Below are positions 61,097 to 64,000 of a stretch of 64,000 bases of DNA, piece after piece. Each line of letters opens with the position of its first letter. Position 1 is the stretch's first letter. A program made the position numbers and the translations under genes. The stretch spans positions 806,001 to 870,000 of the forward strand of contig CAWBTU010000006.1 of the NCBI GenBank assembly GCA_963791805.1, read 5' to 3'. The notes under the pieces were generated by a model. That model was not told the DNA's origin. It saw only the letters and a list, made by a program, of their open reading frames with translations, and did no database searches. Origin of the DNA: JACMJL01 sp963791805. Its GTDB lineage: Bacteria > Bacillota > Clostridia > Clostridiales > Clostridiaceae.

Positions 61097-61377
61097 TATA
61101 TATTCCTCCCTTTACATTTTTAGGATATTTAGTTTTCAGCTAGAGTATAACTCATGTTTAATACAATTTAAATAAACAACTAAGGGTGGTTTGTTCAAAT
61201 TATATACATTCTATTAAAGATGATTAAAAATTGAACATATACCAGTAATATGTTAAAATTGTTATAGTAAGTAAATTATTTCAGCATAAGTTAGAATATG
61301 AAAATACGCATATTATTTAAAGCTTAACTTTTCATCAAGTTTGTGCCTTGAGAATAGCGAAAGGAATGATTGGTTAT
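61097..61377 (+). other. divergent promoter region of the enoate reductase and TetR genes
   Basis: A TTTGTTCAA (61190-61198) and TTGAACATA (61229-61237) pair forms an inverted repeat that could be the TetR operator. TAATATGTTAAAATTG near 61247 may hold a -10. No other feature is clear. Confidence 0.35.
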
Positions 61378-61962
61378 ATGAAAAGGACTGATTTAATTAA
61401 GAAAGAGCTTTCTCGTACGTTGGTACAAATGGTTAACACTCAGCCTTTGAAAAACGTTAAGATTAAAGCACTTGTGGATAACTGTGGTATTAATCGTGGT
61501 ACTTTTTACTACCATTTTAAGGATATTTATGACTTGATAAATTGGACTTTTGAATCAGAAATCATTGAACCGTTGAAACAAGGTATACTTGCAAAGCCAG
61601 AGGCAGAGTGGAATAACCTTACGCTTCAGTCTTTGCAGACCATGTATAGTAATAAAAATTTTTATTGCCAGGCTATTCGTTTGGAGGGACAAAATAATCT
61701 TAAAAGTTATATGATGCAAAAAAATCTAGAAAGCTGGCAATTATTAGTGGAACAATATCTGGAAGAAAGTAATATTGAAAAAAACTATGATGATTCCTAT
61801 TTTAGTTTTTTGATTAAATATACATCCCAGGCAATTTGCAATATGACAATTGAGTGGACGTTAGATGGTATGAAGGTTCCTGTTGAAATGATGGCAAAGA
61901 TGAATGATGTAGCAACTCACGGAATTTATGGAGTTATTGCTCAGCAGTGTAACCAGATATAG
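61378..61962 (+). CDS. TetR/AcrR family regulator, TetR_C_8 type
   Basis: I prefer the ATG at 61378, with AAAGGA upstream, over earlier codons; the product is 194 residues. The helix-turn-helix is NVKIKALVDNCGINRGTFYYHFKDIYDL. The C-terminal part resembles regulators such as DhaS. It probably controls the divergent enoate-reductase-like gene. Confidence 0.88.
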   Translation: MKRTDLIKKELSRTLVQMVNTQPLKNVKIKALVDNCGINRGTFYYHFKDIYDLINWTFESEIIEPLKQGILAKPEAEWNNLTLQSLQTMYSNKNFYCQAIRLEGQNNLKSYMMQKNLESWQLLVEQYLEESNIEKNYDDSYFSFLIKYTSQAICNMTIEWTLDGMKVPVEMMAKMNDVATHGIYGVIAQQCNQI

Positions 61963-62021
61963 TACATTCGTAATAAATGTAATAGGTCTTAATTCCATTT
62001 TATTTCTATATAAAAGCAAAA

Positions 62022-62067
62022 TAAAAAATCCATGGAGTACTATATAAAGTATTCCACGGATTTTTTG
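62022..62067. terminator. bidirectional terminator
   Basis: AAAAAATCCATGGAGTACT and AAGTATTCCACGGATTTTTT form a long stem with A-run and T-run, able to serve the TetR gene and the copper operon that converge here. Relatives are at 38359-38410 and near 45091. Confidence 0.8.
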
Positions 62068-62083
62068 TCAATTTAGTCAAGTA

Positions 62084-63388
62084 TCATTTACTGTCATCAA
62101 CCACAGTAAAGGAGCCTGTAAGCATTCCCATCCAACAAGTATAAACCAGCTTCCCATTTTCCTTAGGAGTAAAACAAATAATATTTTCTCCTTTTTTAAG
62201 TTCTACCTCAATACCTAGTTTAGGCACTGTAATTACTTTGTTACACCCAGTAATAAGGTCTCCTTGCAAAATCCATCGAACTGGAACACCATTTTGAATT
62301 ATTTTTTCCTTTGTAGTATATCCATTTTTGTCAACAAGGGTATGCACAAGCTGAACACCATTTTGATTTTCTGCCACTGTGTTGTTGGTACTGGATTTAG
62401 GCATAAAAGTAATACCGGAAATTGAGAGTCCTCTAAGTAACATTACTAAGCTGAGAGACACAATTAATATGGAACTAGCTCTAATCATATACTTGGAAAA
62501 GCGCTTAGTGACAAAAGAACTAAAGGCTCCAAAAGTAAGCATCAAGGGAAGGGTGCCAATTGCGAATACAAACATTGAAATTGACCCCTGAGTAAACCCA
62601 CCAGTACCTAATGCATATAGTTGCATGGCCTGCAATGGTCCACAGGGCATAAACCCATTTAATATGCCAACTATAAGGGGTTTATTTTTAGAGAGTTTTT
62701 TTAAAGAGTTTGGTAAAGCACAAAAAGAAGGTAAGAATACGGGTATTTTCCTGAGCCATGGAATAAGGCCTAACATTTGAATTCCTATAAGGAGCATTAA
62801 AATTCCTGATATTGAAACAATAGCTCCTTTATCCGCGGTGGAAAAGCTAAGTTCGGCTCCAAAGGCACCTACTATTCCACCAATTAAGGTATAAGAAATT
62901 ACTCGTCCAATATTATAGGATAAACTAGGTAGCAGGGTTTTGCAGGAAAGCCCCTTACTATCAGTATTTGTTATTGTTGTCTGTGTTAACATAATCCCAC
63001 CACACATAGCAAGACAATGAAAGGAAGTTAGCAAACCTACACCAAAAATAGCTATCAGGGACAAGGATTGATTAACGTCAGGCAAAAATCCTGACAAATT
63101 TGTATTCTTCATTAAAATAAATAATACTGCGATTGCACCAATTTCTATAAAGTTTTTAATAAATCTAGTAAATCTGTTATTGCATATCCTGTATCCAGCA
63201 GTTTCTATTGCTTTGGTCAAGTCTTCAAGAGTAATTATTTCGCTGTCATATTCAATTTTAGCTTGAGAGCGCCAATAGCTTACTTTCACTGATAGAACTC
63301 CTGGTTTATTCAATAAAGCAATAGAAATAATATCTTCACATTGGCGACAATACATTCCGTCTATATTAATAGTTAAGGTTGCTTTCAT
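62084..63388 (-). CDS. HMA-SafE/TauE membrane protein with C-terminal cupredoxin-like domain
   Basis: AGGGGG precedes the ATG. The 434-residue protein has an HMA metal-binding domain (residues 1-68, GMYCRQCED), a SafE/DsbD-like membrane domain (about 80-325, including SFHCLAMCGGIML and NGFMPCGPLQAMQLYALG, each with a Cys), and a soluble end (about 345-434) with VPVRWILQGDLITGCNKVI and YTCWMGMLTGSF, Cys/Met sites as in copper-binding cupredoxin-like domains. It lies 21 bases downstream of the copA gene, which suggests a role in copper handling. Confidence 0.87.
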   Translation of the reverse strand: MKATLTINIDGMYCRQCEDIISIALLNKPGVLSVKVSYWRSQAKIEYDSEIITLEDLTKAIETAGYRICNNRFTRFIKNFIEIGAIAVLFILMKNTNLSGFLPDVNQSLSLIAIFGVGLLTSFHCLAMCGGIMLTQTTITNTDSKGLSCKTLLPSLSYNIGRVISYTLIGGIVGAFGAELSFSTADKGAIVSISGILMLLIGIQMLGLIPWLRKIPVFLPSFCALPNSLKKLSKNKPLIVGILNGFMPCGPLQAMQLYALGTGGFTQGSISMFVFAIGTLPLMLTFGAFSSFVTKRFSKYMIRASSILIVSLSLVMLLRGLSISGITFMPKSSTNNTVAENQNGVQLVHTLVDKNGYTTKEKIIQNGVPVRWILQGDLITGCNKVITVPKLGIEVELKKGENIICFTPKENGKLVYTCWMGMLTGSFTVVDDSK

Positions 63389-63409
63389 TATTTAATACCC
63401 CCTACTAAA

Positions 63410-64000
63410 CTATGAGATTTTCATGTGTTTTAATCTTAAGGAATTAGTTACTACGGTTATGGAGCTTAAAGCCATGGCTGCTCCTGCAATAATTGGATTT
63501 AGTAATCCTATAGCCGCAATTGGAATACCTACGGCATTGTAGAAAAACGCCCAAAATAAGTTTTGCCTTATATTAAGCATTGTTGCTTTGCTAAGATTAA
63601 TTGCAGTAGCAATATTTTGTAAATCACCATTCATAATTATCATATCAGCAATTTCCATTGCAATATCAGTACCAGTTCCCATAACAATTCCTAGATTTGC
63701 TGAAGCTAGTGCAGGGGCATCATTGATACCATCTCCAACCATAGCTACTATTTTCCCAGAGCTGCAAAGTTCATTGACTTTAGAAGCCTTTTCTTTTGGA
63801 AGAACTTCTGCAATTATATTTTTAATACCTACTTGTTTCCCTATAGCAGAAGCTGTACGTTGATTATCACCAGTAATCATCCATACCTCAATGCCCATAC
63901 TTTCTAACTTTTTTACTGCTTCAAAAGAGGTATCTTTAACAGTATCAGCCACTGCCAAAATCCCTGCAATATCTCCATTAACAGCAATCAATATTGTTGT
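63410..64000 (-). CDS. copA: copper-translocating P-type ATPase, C-terminal part (runs off the window)
   Basis: The frame is open to the window edge. The visible 197 residues or so include the end of the P/N domains (EVWMITGDNQRTASAIGKQV, VLPKEKASKVNEL), the hinge motif MVGDGINDAPALASANLGIV, and the last two membrane helices with FYNAVGIPIAA and MALSSITVVTNSLRL, the M..SS signature of Cu+ ATPases. It exports Cu+ at the cost of ATP. It is the upstream gene of an operon with the HMA-SafE protein. Confidence 0.93.
   Translation of the reverse strand, partial: TTILIAVNGDIAGILAVADTVKDTSFEAVKKLESMGIEVWMITGDNQRTASAIGKQVGIKNIIAEVLPKEKASKVNELCSSGKIVAMVGDGINDAPALASANLGIVMGTGTDIAMEIADMIIMNGDLQNIATAINLSKATMLNIRQNLFWAFFYNAVGIPIAAIGLLNPIIAGAAMALSSITVVTNSLRLKHMKIS

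Noticed and set aside
1..64000. CRISPR arrays, tRNA, rRNA and known riboswitches
   Set aside because: No regularly spaced direct repeats, no cloverleaf and no riboswitch core that I could recognise on reading both strands; short or diverged cases could be missed without a covariance search.

Overview
The window is low-GC Firmicute DNA, most likely from a Clostridium (sensu stricto or a close relative). The grounds are the strongly A+T-rich codon use, near-universal AGGAGG-type ribosome binding sites, and typical clostridial families: DUF1385, WYL, 2-hydroxyacyl-CoA dehydratase with its activator ATPase, FldZ-like enoate reductase, DUF2922, DUF326 and IS1182/IS4 transposases. No rRNA, tRNA, CRISPR array or replication origin was found.

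Region 1 (1-21.5 kb) is accessory and repeat-rich. Four full genes of the Rpn/PD-(D/E)XK 'recombination-promoting nuclease' family (130, 7884, 14544, 16661) and two remnants are spread among unrelated genes. Three of the full copies (7884, 14544, 16661) have a near-identical leader, which also recurs without a gene at about 19840. A CTAGAG...CTCTAG terminator and a GCAAGCTCAAC-type trailer recur around these genes and at other loci. Between them lie a WYL regulator, a DUF1385 protein, two DEDDh exonucleases, a MarR-controlled DHA2 drug exporter of foreign-looking composition, a CorA/ZntB-like transporter, a molybdopterin oxidoreductase, a retropepsin-like protease with a small partner, and several broken genes (TMEM175, DUF1016/YhcG, DUF4003). 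Each full rpn gene holds an internal Shine-Dalgarno plus in-frame ATG just after the nuclease domain, so each may also express its C-terminal domain as a separate small protein.

Region 2 (21.6-38 kb) is mostly ordinary chromosome: a Nudix hydrolase, a Cache chemoreceptor, a transglutaminase-like surface protein, and a six-gene dlt-like operon (25684-31390). That operon encodes an Asp/Glu-type racemase, an adenylation enzyme, a carrier protein, an MBOAT acyltransferase, an SGNH-like protein and a lipoprotein, and probably places an amino acid on an extracellular polymer. It is followed by an XRE regulator, a Y-family polymerase with a small partner, and a secreted metallophosphoesterase behind a PhoP-box-like array.

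Region 3 (38.4-52.9 kb) starts with an intact IS4-family element (38444-40074) that has split one of the repeated terminators. Then come an 893-residue Fe-S/flavin oxidoreductase and, after an unrelated membrane protein, an IS1182 remnant and a copper-storage-like protein, a sigma-54 enhancer-binding regulator divergent from a 2-hydroxyacyl-CoA dehydratase operon (two subunits, activator ATPase, 51-residue protein). Both the flavoprotein gene and the dehydratase operon have well-matched sigma-54 -24/-12 promoters, suggesting one regulon in which the flavoprotein could feed electrons to the dehydratase activator.

Region 4 (53-64 kb) holds redox and xenobiotic-type genes: a TetR regulator with a zinc-less MDR oxidoreductase, an OYE-family reductase, an SDR, a secreted lipase, and an enoate-reductase-like protein divergent from another TetR regulator. 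It ends with a copper pair: an HMA-SafE-cupredoxin-like fusion downstream of the C-terminal end of CopA, which runs off the window.
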